NCBI GenBank assembly: GCA_013399875.1
Contig: VXAZ01006886.1
Span: forward strand, 446,107 to 510,106
Source: Gymnorhina tibicen
Lineage: Eukaryota > Chordata > Aves > Passeriformes > Artamidae
Direction: 5' to 3'
DNA: 64,000 bases
Under the pieces are notes generated by a model. That model was not told the DNA's origin, did no database searches, and saw nothing but the letters and a program-made list of their open reading frames with translations. Every line of letters begins with the position of its first letter. Position 1 is the first letter of the stretch. Positions 34,437 through 45,914 of the stretch are shown here, in pieces. A program made the translations under genes and the position numbers.

Positions 34437-37400
34437 GTAAGTAATGCAGAAGCAGAGCTCTGGGAGAGCAGGTCAGAGCAGCTGCAGGGACTGTAGAGTA
34501 TCTTTACCAAAATAGAGCAAATATTCTGCTGAAATGAGCTGACTAATAATTTCCCCCTGTCCTGGTTTCCCACACACATAGTTAGCTTCTCTCTGAGTTT
34601 TCATGACCTGGCTGATGTGGTGCCATCCATCAGCAAGGCTGACCCTTCCTCTTTCTGCTCTTGGATAAAATAAGCTTTCTGTTCACTTGCCTTCAGGAAG
34701 TGGAGAGTGAATCTGATGCTCTTCAAGCAGCCCAGTCCAGCTCAGACAGAGAAAAAAGAGGGCACTGACCCTGCTGGTGCTGTGTGTGGCAGGTGGCAAA
34801 GCTGCTGTCATTGCTGGCTTTGAAGGTAACTGGGTTTTCATACACAATTTCAATAATTCTTCAGAGTCAGGGAAGCCACTGAGCAAGGATATGTCATATC
34901 AGAAGGAGCAAAAGCCTGGCTTACCCTAAGAAGGATATGTGATAATTTTCTTTTCCATTTCAAGGATGAGAGAGTATGTGGAATTAGTGGATGGTGCCAT
35001 TAGAATTAGCAGTTCTATGTCTCAGGGAGTGTTTGGTGGGAATGTGCCAGGAGGAAAATGTTTACTTCTGCTGTAATTAGAAAAGTAATCTGCAGAAAAT
35101 CTGAAGATATCTGGCTTCAAATTAGTTCCAGACTCTTTTGCTGCCTCTTGAAACCATAACCTGTCCATGGAACAGAGTCCAAGCGCTGTGTTTGATTCAC
35201 CATGTGTCAGAAGTGCGGAAATTAAAAAACAATGCAGAAAGCGTGGAACGTGTGCATCAGGAACGTCTTGGCTTGCAGACAGCGTAACCCAGGAACCTTC
35301 CGCAGCCCGTGGGGAAAAGTGTGGGCCAAAGGGGGTGAAAAGAGCACACCACAGAGTGAATATGGACTACAGGGAATTCCGTTCTGTTAGGGAAATTAGT
35401 AACCACATCTGCCAAGTGCTGACTGGTCTTCTTTTGTTACACTAGTGTGAAACAGTAAATTTCCTCTGTAAAAAGTTATGAAACAACTTGGAAGGATGTT
35501 CTAGGCAAACTCTAGTCAAGAGTCAGGGTATGGCTCTCTGCTGGGGAGCAGAGGTCAGTGGGTAGCACCACACCAGCATGGAATGTGAGAAGGATGTACT
35601 CTCTAAACTCCGCTCTCTACATTGTGCAGGCTCTGGTGCCACCTGATTGTGGTGACCTGTAAAAGGAATCCAACAATTCCTTAGTAAGAGAACATTTTAT
35701 CTAAATAAATCAACAGCCTGGTGATGTGTATGTAACCCTTTTTTTACCCTATATAGATTGAGAGGGGGGAGCTTGCTCTTACTGTACTGTTTTCTAAACA
35801 CATAAAACACCTGTTTTCTCTCTATTTAAGCAAAAAATGTTCATAAATTAATCTCTAGGGTAAAATCTTGGTTTATGTTGAGATCTAATCAAATCCCTCT
35901 GCAGATGTGGTCTGTGATGAATAGACTTGACATAACACCTTAGTATCATCAGAGTGATTTGTGTTGTGAAGTCAAAACCCCACTGAAGTCCAATTTAGCT
36001 CTTAATTTGAAGGTACATCCTGAATTTGAGCACTGTACAAGACTTGCATTCAGCCTCTGAATAAAGCATATATAATATTTTTGTCTGATCCTACAAAAGA
36101 CTATTTTTTCACCTCCATAGCTAAACAAGAAACAAATGGCCATAATTAGAATTTGGTGTTTAACTACTGAACAAATATGTATAAAGGTTTCTTTCTGTTG
36201 CTTGTAGTTCTAAACATAATGCTTGGGATTATACAGGCCATCAGAGCTCTGCTCTGATATTTTTATTATTATATTTGATATTTTCTGTTTTAATCAAGCA
36301 TAAAGGTCAATTGATTTAATTTCTGTTGACTGTGGAGATATGGTTTAATTTGCTGTTCAGTAAGATATTAAAACATGATAGCATTTCAAGGAGTACCTAC
36401 AGCAACAAAATTCCAGGTGAAAGGACATAGTCGTGATATTTTTTCTTACTTAAGCTTGCTCATTTTGATCACCTTGCATAGTTAAATGCCAGCACTTACA
36501 TATTTAAATACACAGAAACATTGCGATGATTAATAAGGCTGTGTTAATGAGAAACAAAACGTAGATGCATTTTGGTTTTCTAAGTAATTGGAGCAAAAAA
36601 CAGAACTGAATTCTCCAGTGACTCAAATATTTCTTGTAATTTGAAACATTTATCTGAAAAATATGTTATTGGCACACTTATAATAAATCTATGGTTATTA
36701 TTATAGAAAGGCAAGTTTTTGGCTCAATTTCTTTCAGAAATTAAAGGCCTATCAATGTTTATGATCTGGGGTATTTTTCTTCTATACTGGTGATTTTGAA
36801 TTTCTTTTTAACCTGTATCATTAAGGACAAATCTTCCTTCCTACTTTTCCAATTAAAATTTGGATTGCTTTAAATGGATTTAGAGTTAATGTATTTTTTT
36901 GAGAAGCAAAAACATGCACGTTTTTGAGTTAGAAAAGATGTGAGCACTGATGCAGCAAAGAGCTGCTCAAATATTTTTCTGCTGGATCAGGGATGTTGGC
37001 TTAACATCAGGAATCCTGATACATTTCTGCGCTTCTCCAGCCTGAAAAATTGGGAAGGAAATTCATAGGAGTGAGCTCTGTGAATTAACACTGTTGTGAA
37101 ACAGACAATTTTGTACTTCTGCCCTGGCTGGAATAGTGGTTTCATACTGTTATTTCAGTAATCGGATTAAACAGAGAAAAGCAGAAACACTATTGAGGGG
37201 TGCAGTACAAGAGAATGACCTTGTTAGGACAGTTCTGAACACAACAGAAGCCTCTGCTGCATTGTTGTTTTGTAAGCTGTTGGCTGGCAGGTCCAGGTGA
37301 GCCCTTTATGCTGGAAAGCTCTCTTTGCACAAATCAATATTTCCTCTATATGTTCCTTGGAAGCATTTCTGACAACAGGAAAAAGAAATATTTGCCTTGG

Positions 37401-38348
37401 GTTGTTTTCATAAAGGTTGTGGTAGTTTGTTATTTCTTCTATTTTTAATTTAATTTGATACAATTCGAAAGGTTTTGTTGACTATGTCTACAATTAGGTT
37501 TTCACCTTGTAGGCCTTGCCTTCTGGAAATTGCAGTTTTTCAATGCATGGAAGAAAATGGAGACTGATGACAAGAAATGCACTGATTTCTCCAAAGTTTT
37601 TTGGAGAGGAGCACTGGAAAAGGGTGCACTGGAAAAGACGAAGCTTGCTTTAGGAAGCTAATGGTTGGGAAGAAAATGGTCTGTTTATTTGTGGAACTTG
37701 AAGTTCAGGAGTCATGACTTAGTATAAGGTTGTCAGTTCATCAAAATGTCAATGAAATACATGGGTTTAAGAAATGTCAATTGCTTGCTTTTCATGAAAT
37801 ATCAGAGCACAGCACTGCTTCAAAAGCAAGGTATTCATGTTTTCTGGACAAGCAGTGTTATGCAACATGCAGAGGAAATGGACCTTTTGGTCTCCTATTT
37901 TGGGAATGCAACAAGATAGCGAAACCTTTAGCGTGTCCACAGAACTGGAAATTCCAATTCACATGTGAATTTTGTAGCATTGCACAACAGCTGTCCATAC
38001 ATATTTTACACATATGTAAAAGGCTGCAGTGCAGTACAGAACAAGCTGCAATTCCAGTTCAATAGCTGCACAGAAAAGTTGGCTGGAGTTGCATGAAATC
38101 ACAAGGAAGAACCAGGTGCCATCAGTGAAGTTACTCCAACAGGAATTGTCCAGGTATCTGAGTTTCCTGCTCAGAGTACATTTGCAGAAGCATCACTTTA
38201 ATGAGTTTCTCTCACCTGTAGCAGTGACCACACCAGGTCAAAACCATGTTTGAGGGACCAAGATCTCAGCTTCTCTACTGCAGGGCAGCCCAGCAGTTGC
38301 AGCACCGTTAATTCCAGATGTTGTTCTTTTGGGTTCTTTCCTTCACAG
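34437..38348. other. Unassigned DNA, possible regulatory block
   Basis: No gene recognised. 36430-36920 is AT-rich but compositionally complex and may be a conserved non-coding block. A 20-nt exon-like interval lies at 37277-37296 (acceptor tgttttgtaag, donor gtgagc). Direct repeat gcactggaaaag occurs at 37611-37622 and 37626-37637. The 92-codon frame at 35167-35445 keeps several CpGs but has no motif. Confidence 0.45.
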
Positions 38349-38431
38349 CTGCTGCTGAGTCAGAAAGAGCGAGTTAAAAGTACGATGCCTTTTGCACAGG
38401 GTTGGAGCAGGTGCCTGCCTCGGCAGGGCAG
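38349..38431 (+). other. Best exon candidate, 83 nt
   Basis: A long pyrimidine tract (ttgttcttttgggttctttc then cttcacag, 38321-38348) ends in a textbook acceptor, with a plausible branch site near 38308-38314 (gttaatt). After 83 nt comes the strong donor GGCAG|gtgaga at 38432. Frame 1 is open for 27 codons, beginning LLLSQKERVKSTMPFAQGW; the other two frames contain stops. No protein family is recognised, so it could be a lineage-specific coding exon or part of a long non-coding RNA. The combination of both splice sites is the best I found in the window. A competing minus-strand donor lies just upstream at 38215. Confidence 0.28.
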
Positions 38432-41400
38432 GTGAGAATTGTGCTGCAAGGACTGTTCAGGCTTATTAGTGTGGTTTTATGTAAGCAACATAAATATCCT
38501 TTGAGCAGAGGTACCCTGTTTCAGTGTGGAGTGCTTAGGTGATGGTTGTGGGCACTTGAGTTCCCTTTTTGGCTTACTACTGTTTTCCCATGCCTGAATC
38601 TGTGTGACAGGACAGCACTGTCTGATAAAGCTAGGGGATATCAATGAGGATTCTTACTATTTTTTTCCTTTTTTTTTTTTCTCTCCTACCAATGACATGC
38701 AGCATTTAGCAGCGTCTCTGCCTTTGTCTCTCTACTGGTAAAGGGTATTTTAATATTCTCCCCAAATAAGAGAAGCATATTTAATATTTGTTAAAGGCTT
38801 TGAAATCTTCAAAGAAGGACACAAGAAGAACTTGAAGTGACACAAATTCAGTTTCAAAGGGATCCAGCATTTTCTGTGCACTGCAAAGGGTTATTTTGAA
38901 AGCTGGTGGGGGATGACTCCTGCTGCTGCCTACAGGGAATGCACTCCACTAAGGTTCATGAATGTTTATTGAATTATAAAATGAATTTGCAGTGCGAAAC
39001 TCCATTGGCACATATAGCACATGCCTCCTGCCACGTTTCAGATTGCCAGCCCGAGCTAACTGGCACATGCAGGAGATGTTTGAACAGTTGCAAAAGAAGG
39101 GAAACTTTCAGAAGACCTGTCTGTATTTCCATCCATTTCTGTCAATGAAGATACTGTATAGAAAAAAATCTTGCAAAATCTGAGGAAAATTGGAAAGAGG
39201 TGATTCTTGCTTTTTGATTTTGGGTGCTGTTGGTAATGACTGTGTTAGGAGGGTACGTTCACTGACTGGGCTCCCAGGGGAGGCCTCAGTGTTTCCCTCC
39301 ACCTGGAAGTTTTCAAGCCCTTACAGGTAAAGCTGCATCTGCAGGGCAGCACAGTCCCAGCAGTTTGAGTTCATGCCTCAAGCCCAGCATCTCTGGGTGA
39401 CTCGTCAGCACAGCCATGAGGAAAACTGACATAATGCAAGTTGTGTGTTGCTTTGTTGCCTCTTGAGAGGAGACCCGAGAGGTGAAAGCATCAAACCACA
39501 TGTGCACTGAGGGCCTTTAGTCCAGGGCCAGACTAAATCTGCTGTGAGGCAAACCCGAAATACAGATAGTGGAGGTGTCAGAGGGTGGAGTACCAGCCGC
39601 TTTCACCTACTGGTTCATTCCTGTGCCAAAATAGTTGCTGATGTGGACCTGGCCTAGTGGTACTTAATCTGGACAAAATCTAGGACAGTTTGGGAAGGGT
39701 GATGTGTGAGAAACTACTTTCTTGTAAGTGCTGTGTGAATGTTTTGCAAAAGGTACTGAGGAAAGCATCTGAGGAGCTGGTTATTTATTCAACCTTTCTC
39801 CTCCATGACGTCAGCTTTCTAGTAAACATGATGCTGAGAAAATCACCTCTATTATTTATAGGGTGGTGGGTTTTCCACTGTGTGCTCTCACCACCAATGG
39901 GAGGTTTGCAGATTGCCTGTATTCTGCCCTGGCTCTTCTCCTTTGTGAATGTCAAAGATAAAATGGCTTTTTAAAAACCGGTTAACTAAGTAGGTCAGTA
40001 TTTGTTTCAAGAGGAGCATGTGTGGTCTTTAAGACACTGATTTTCCTTTTGAAAATCTCCATTTTTCAGCACTGAAGAGTTCAGCAATGCTGGTTAACTT
40101 GGGTCCTTTTTAAAAGCTGCATACTTCAGTGCTAAGGGGATTAGAGTTGAGCACACTTTAATGAACACCTGTGATGAGAGTGAACCTGTTCAAAAGAATA
40201 GACATGTTGTGCTTCAAAGTAATCCATAGAGAGAAATATGGAGAGCCATTTAAAAGGAATACTGTGCATTTTAACTAACTAATCCAGTTAAAAGAATAAA
40301 TTTTCAATGCACAGAAAGGCAAAATACAAGAGGGAGCAGAAGAGAAGGGCTGTGTTATACAGTTATGTCTTTCCCTGCTACATTTTTTGTTCTTAATCCT
40401 AATAAAAGCAAGAGTACTTTAAGCCACCTACCTGAAACAGATATTCAGGGTGCAATTTCTGTGGGGTTTCTCTACGGCAATGGGATTATATGCATTTAAT
40501 GGGTGTCATTTGTACCTTTTCTGTGCTTTTTAGCTAATAGTTGTTCTGATCCCTCAGGAAATGAGAAACTTTTGAGTGAGGATGTAATGATCACATTTAC
40601 TAAGGGAGAAGTAACAGAATTTTTGCTGACTGATTCTTTTATCACCATTAATGCTTCCTTATGATGGCAATGAACATGTTGAAATATTCAGCTGATGAAA
40701 CATTTTATGATAAAGACTGAGCCAGTCTTTTGCAGAACTGAATTTGTGACCTGGCAATGGCTTTAGAAGGCTCCCCAGGATGGCAACAGTGCTGAAATAC
40801 TTGATGACTAGCAACAAATACTGAAGTGAAGGTCTTTAACTGCCTTTTCAAAGTGGTACCTTGTGCTGACTGTCTTTTGTGTGAGAAACAAACAGAACCT
40901 CATGTGCCTGGGCAATACTTCTGGAAAGGACCCAGCTCCTGTGGTAGGAAGACCAATAATAAGAATTTGCTTTTCAAGATTTTTCGTTTTTAATTAGATG
41001 TCCTGTAACAGCTCTGTTCTTCAAGTAGCCATTCATTCTTTCTGCTGTTGCTGATGTACCAAAACTTTTCCTGGAGTGGAACTTCTTCCCAGATGTTTTG
41101 ATTAAAATCATACATCATCTTGGCCTCCCCAAATAACTTTTAGTATGGAAGGTATTCTGTCTCGTCAAGCATAACAAATGTACACAGAGATCAAATCAAT
41201 AGAAGCACAAGAAAATGAAATTTTGCCCTGTGCAGCCCTTATTGTCTCAGCCTCGTGAACCACTTCACAAACTTTAGGCCCTCTTTGAAGGGCGTCCTGC
41301 TCTCTCCTTTTCAAGTACAGGGAAAGGGGGGATGAGGGGAAAAGGAAATGAGACCTAAATAAATGCCCTGGCCTTCCACTTCTGCACAAGGCCAGGAGGA

Positions 41401-43698
41401 CTGGACCTCTCTCTTTTATATTTGAATGCGCAGTAGAGGAGGGAACATGTGCAGGGGAGAAGGCAGTGTCGCATCTAATTCTGATTCCCAGGGCAAGCCC
41501 CTGTAGTTCAGTGTAACCTGGTCTGCCTGACAAATGCTCCAGGAGTAGGGGATGGGAGTGGTGATGTTCCCCCTTGCCACCACCCCGGTGTGCTCCAGGG
41601 GAGAGTGTCCAGGGAAGGGCACGAGGCTGCTCTGCCCCTGTAAGAGCCCTGCTGTGTCATGCAGGGCTGCAGCCCCGCAGGAGCCCCTGCTCTGCTGGCA
41701 CAGGGGGCTGTGCTCCACCGTGGAAATCAGCCCAGGTAGAGCCCCACTGGCCCGAGCCATGCCCCTGCCACTCCCTTTGCCCCTAGGGAAGGGCACAAAA
41801 CAAGAAGGCTCCTTGGGTTAGTGCTGCAGTGCTATGGGTTTGCTCAAATGTAGCTGTGAGTTGGAAATAAGAGTTTTGAAGGTATTTAGCTATTTTACCT
41901 ACAGGATCTATTGCCTTTTAATGCTGCAGAGTGAAAACATTGATGCACTTTTTGAGTCTGGAGACACTGATGTCTCCTAGTATCCTTCTTAAAGGGAATT
42001 TCTAGGAGGACTAACTCATTAAAAAGTACATTTAGAGCAATTTAAAGGCAGATTTTCTCTTCCTGTCAGGTTTCTAAGCTATTCTGATGAAACCCAGCTC
42101 ACCCAACACAGAAACAAAAGAAAAATGTAATCAAAAAAGGTGTAAAATGAAGGGAATGAAAGTCTCTTCTAAGATTGTGTGAAATCAGCTTAAAATGGGC
42201 CTAAAATAAGTAGGATTTAAGTGAAATACAAAAGATCAAGCCTCAGAACAAATTGTCAGGTAATTTTAAGAAATCCTTTTTGCTCCTTGTGCTGCTAATG
42301 GGACTGCTCTGGAAACTCACATCGCTGCTGTTTTGGAGCAAATATCTCTTTACCTGTATACCTGATCTTCCTCTCAGAAAATCAGAGCTGAGCAACCTGT
42401 AGTGGTTTGTGACTGAAAATGTCTCTTTAAAGAATAAAACTGATCTCAAAGGTCATTTGAGATTTTCTTCTGATAACTTCACTGATCCTTTGAAATGGGG
42501 CAAAAACTCAGTTTTCCTACTAAATATGGGGGAAGAGATTCTTTTGCTGAGGTAAAGATGTGCCTTCTATTAGATGCTGATTGGTTTTATTTAAAAAGAA
42601 AAGAAAAAAGGAGGGGAACACCCCTGTTCTTAGTTATTTTTTAAAATTATGTAAATAATTTAGTCTTCTAAAAATGGGGGAAAGAGTGGACTTTGTAGTT
42701 ACTGGGGAAGAAAATCACCAATATGACTGAGCTCCTTGAAACCCTCTTTCTAAGAGAGGAGGAATTCTTTGCAAAATATTAGTGAGGGTTTGGTTTGCCC
42801 TGAACAGTGATGTGAGCACAGGGATGGTCCTGTTTCATTTCCAGTTATCTCCTCCTGTCCCTTGAGCTAAGCTGGTGTCCCAGAAGCTCGGCCTCTGCCC
42901 AGCTCTGCCTGCACAGCCCGTGGCAAAGCACCCGCAGGCATCACAGGAGGCCCTGGTGGGTCTGACAGCAGGGAGGGACATGCAGGGCCATCAGTAAATT
43001 AATTTGAATGTCAGCTGCGTGTTGCAGAAATTAATTGCAGCTGGTGACTGGCAGGGACAGGCTGATTAGCAGCTTCAGTAGGTGGGTTTAGCAAACTTTA
43101 TCAGGACTGGGAATCGTTTGTGCTTGGTTTGGAAACAAAGCAGAGATTTGTGCAATCATTTATTCAAGAGTTTATTTTGTGCAAGCCTATGAGGTGGTGA
43201 TGGCACCGGATGGCACTGGAGATACAAACTGTGTGTTCGGGGAGTGCAGCAGATGAGGAGAGCAGCATGTGATGCCTATTGTGACACGGCTGCAGAGAGG
43301 CTGCTCTGGAGAACGCACAGGTAAAAGTCCCAAAAGGTCCCTTGTCCTTCCTGCTGGAGGACGTGTCCTTCCTGTAAGGCTGCTTTGTGTTTCAGTCAGT
43401 GCTCTGACTACTAATTTTCTCAGTTAAAAAAGAAAAATTGTCTTTATCAAAGTACTATAAAATTCAATATATGATAATCAAATCTTTTAAGACATTAGCA
43501 ATTGTTAGTGGGCAAATGGGAGAAGAGGCCCATTGATGTGAATTTTGGGGATGTTTTTTGGCACGGCAGGGAGCACAGCAGCAAGGGTGCTTTCTGGCTG
43601 CAGATGGGAATGTTTGGAATGGTTGTATGGTGGGGAGGTGAGCTTCTCGAAAGTTTTGTTTTCCCACATAATTTTGAAAGTCAGTCTCTAAACGAACA
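38432..43698. other. Unassigned non-coding DNA
   Basis: No gene recognised. 41540-41820 is GC-richer, with antiparallel 89- and 126-codon frames, but few CpGs, so it is not an island. 42980-43060 has clustered homeodomain and E-box sites. The 85-codon frame at 43502-43759 ends in an Arg-Gly-rich tail because it reads the purine tract, and is probably not coding. A 25-nt minus-strand exon-like interval sits at 41899-41923. Confidence 0.5.
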
Positions 43699-43756
43699 GG
43701 TACAGGGGAGAGAGATGGGGATAAGGAGGGGAAGAGGCAGAGGGAGAGAGGGCTTT
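43699..43756. repeat. Purine (GA) tract upstream of CpG island
   Basis: About 58 bases almost entirely A and G on the plus strand, with runs ggggagagagatgggg, ggagggga and gggagagaggg. Such tracts can form triplex DNA and often flank promoters. It ends about 15 bases before a GC box. Confidence 0.8.
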
Positions 43757-43769
43757 TGAGCTGCTCTTC

Positions 43770-44490
43770 CTACTCCGCCCCTGTTTAGGGGAAAAGCCCG
43801 AACCCCTTCAGGTGGTAATCAAGGAAAGGATGCCCGGAGCGCCTGGGAAGCCGCTCGGGAGCTGCTGGCGTGCTCGCTTCCCCGGAGCGCGGGCAGGGGG
43901 CAGCGTCGGGCCGGGCTCGGAGCAGCGCAGCTCCCGGGTGCCCAGGGCCGCCGCTCCTGGAAAAGCGTGTGCGGGGGGATGGAAAAGGGAGACGTGAGAG
44001 CGAGCAGGGAAACACCGCGGATAGGGCTGAGCGGCCGGAACCCCATGGTGTGTTTTTCGAAAATCCTGTACGAGAGGAAAAATTAAATGTCTGGCAGGCG
44101 CTCCGGGTTTAGGATTTACTGTAGGTGCTGGAAAACGCCTTGTTTCTATCCAAGCAGCTTTCTCCCCAAGCATGGGTTCCTCTGTGTTTATTGTGAATGT
44201 GGGTTTGCTGGCGGGTGGGGTTTGGGTTGTGTTTTTGGCTAGGTTTCGTTTGTTTGTCCATTTTCGGGGTCGGCTGGAGGCGGTCCCCGGTTGTGTCCCT
44301 GCGCTCCGTGCAGCCGGGGTGTGCGGGGATTGGGATCTAACACGCGTTCCGGGTGTGATTCCCATCTCCTGAGGGACTGCCAGGTGCACCCCGGGTTTGG
44401 TCCCTGTGCATCCTTGCCCCGGCCATGGGATGTGTGTCACGGCTCTGCCAGGGCTCGGCACAGCCGGCACGGGCCGCGTTGGCCGGGGCT
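43770..44490. promoter_or_regulatory. CpG island, likely promoter
   Basis: By hand count about 25 CpGs fall in 43801-44040, against a handful per kilobase elsewhere, and scattered CpGs continue to about 44490. A GC box (ccgcccc, 43775-43781) opens it and a G-quadruplex motif lies at 43891-43915. No TATA box was seen, which is usual for CpG promoters. Candidate donors on + include GAC|gtgaga near 43993 and TG|taggtg near 44120, none decisive. Orientation is therefore unresolved. A 220-codon minus frame (43808-44470) is Pro/Ala/Arg-rich and typical of chance frames in GC-rich islands. Such islands usually mark the promoter of a housekeeping or developmental gene. Confidence 0.6.
43891..43915 (+). 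other. Putative G-quadruplex motif
   Basis: Four G runs (43891-43893, 43896-43900, 43908-43910 and 43913-43915) separated by loops of 2, 7 and 2 bases fit the G3+N1-7 rule on the plus strand, inside the CpG island. Confidence 0.65.
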
Positions 44491-44825
44491 GTGCTCTGCC
44501 AGTGCTGCTGTTATCTCAGTTAGGCTGCAGCCGCTAAATGGGAGCAAAAGGATTGCACTCTGACCCTTGCAGCATTCCTGGGAGTATTCTCTATATTGCA
44601 AGTGTGCCTTATGCTATTTTATTTTTTATTTTTGTAAGATGGGCAGCACTACCATGATTCAGCGTTGCAGTTCAGGGCCAAGTGTAAAGAAAAAGCAAAC
44701 GTAGCTATTGTGATTAACTTGCTAAAGTGTAATCCTTAGCAACCAGGAAATTTCGATAACTGTTCTACCTACATACCTCTCATTAAATAAAAAAAAGTCC
44801 ACTCGATCTCTTTTGTTTACTACAG
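44491..44825. other. Unassigned sequence downstream of island
   Basis: Composition drops back to AT-rich background. No gene recognised. It separates the CpG island from the small exon candidate beginning at 44826. Confidence 0.5.
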
Positions 44826-44867
44826 TTACATTTTCTGACACTGCTACCCCCCGTTATTTTTGCCAAG
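44826..44867 (+). other. Candidate 42-nt exon near CpG island
   Basis: The acceptor ctcgatctcttttgtttactacag ends at 44825 with a good pyrimidine tract, and the donor AAG|gtaagtg begins at 44868. The 42 nt are a multiple of three and open in two frames (LHFLTLLPPVIFAK, or TFSDTATPRYFCQ). Lying about 0.4-0.8 kb downstream of the CpG island on +, it could be an early exon if the promoter fires rightward. No family is recognised. Confidence 0.2.
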
Positions 44868-45833
44868 GTAAGTGAAGAAAAGATATTATAGTGGTTCTGG
44901 CCTTCTTAACAGCATAGAGATTTTTATTAATGAAAATTTCCAAGACTCTTGCATTTACATACAGATAGTTACTTTTTAGGGATTCTGCCAATGCATAGTT
45001 TCGAGTTTCTTTTTTTTTTTTTTTAAACCATTATTAAAGAATAAGGAGATATTTTCCAGGCTGCTGCTAGCAAATTGTGTTAGAAGTGAAGGAAGATGCT
45101 GCAGGAAGAAACTTTGATGTAATGCATATGTTGTACCATACTTGGGGGATTGAAAGGAGAGGGCTTTGCTGTTTGTTAGTACAGCAAGTGTCTCACAGGT
45201 GACTGTTCTGCAAACATGATAAAGCTGGTTTACTATGTAAAACATGAAGTATTTTGTAGTTTGACTAGGCTGCTCAGAGTTTATGTGAGACCTCATGCAA
45301 GTATTGAGGAGGATACATCCTGAAAAGTTGGTGTAAGGGGAATTCTTTTATCTATATGGCAAAATATAGGCTTAAAGGAGGGAAGAGCTTTGTGTTCTGC
45401 ATGTATCAGGCTGTCTTCAGACTATAGGAGTGCCTAGAAGGTAAAAGTAGAGAAAAAGCAATGTAGTCTTGCTGGTGTGGTGTTTTGGGCAGAGGGTCCC
45501 AGAATATATTATGTTCTTGCAGCTCAGAAAGCTGAAATGAACTTTCAAGTGATCCTGTGGATTCACAGAGTATAGGAGACCCACAACAGACTTTAGCCAC
45601 AAATCTTCAGGCTTAAACGGGTTTAAGCAAAAGTTTCCTTGCTCTTTCAACATAAAGAGGAGCTCTGACCAAACCAGCATCTGGCTGAAACTGGTAGGCA
45701 GAATCTGGGTCAATAATTACGTGCTTCACTTCAGCACCTAACCTGTAACCACTTGATAGTCTGGAAGAATTGGGTGACTTGGTGAAAATTGGAGGGCTTT
45801 ATCTGCAGGAAATGGTGCAAAATGAAGGCTCAC
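44868..45833. other. Unassigned non-coding DNA
   Basis: No gene recognised. Contains a T run at about 45008-45024. A 98-codon minus frame (45417-45713) lacks motifs. Nothing else noted. Confidence 0.5.
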
Positions 45834-45914
45834 CTTATTACTCATGTGCCTTGCAAAGCCCTGGTGTGCATCTAAGTACAGCAGCTGTGCCACGCTCAAA
45901 TCCCAGTCTTTATC
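45834..45914 (-). other. Candidate 81-nt coding-like segment, minus
   Basis: On the minus strand, 27 open codons read DKDWDLSVAQLLYLDAHQ and continue with G-F-A-R-H-M-S-N-K up to the strong donor AAG|gtgagc. The frame stays open upstream for about 30 further codons, including M-P-K-P-E-R-T-Q. The translation is unusually protein-like for this window. The acceptor (gaactcag) has a poor pyrimidine tract, which weakens the model. Alternatives are an upstream acceptor at tcatcaagcag, or chance. No family is recognised. Confidence 0.17.

Noticed and set aside
35167..35445. 92-codon frame retaining several CpGs
   Set aside because: No motif, no good splice donor at its end, and ordinary length for chance.
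38216..38274. 59-nt minus-strand exon model with ACAG|gtgaga donor
   Set aside because: Acceptor is weaker than the competing plus-strand model immediately downstream; kept only as a caution.
39260..39340. CR1 match around tggaagttttcaagccc
   Set aside because: Only about 15-20 bases resemble the family and the flanks do not follow the CR1 order.
41540..41820. Second CpG island
   Set aside because: GC-richer but with few CpGs, so it does not look like an island.
43502..43759. 85-codon frame with an RG-rich tail
   Set aside because: The Arg-Gly run is just the purine tract read in frame, and the start would be a non-ATG codon.
43808..44470. 220-codon open frame on the minus strand across the CpG island
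   Set aside because: Pro/Ala/Arg/Thr-rich with no domain. GC-rich, stop-poor DNA yields such frames by chance, and it spans the likely promoter.
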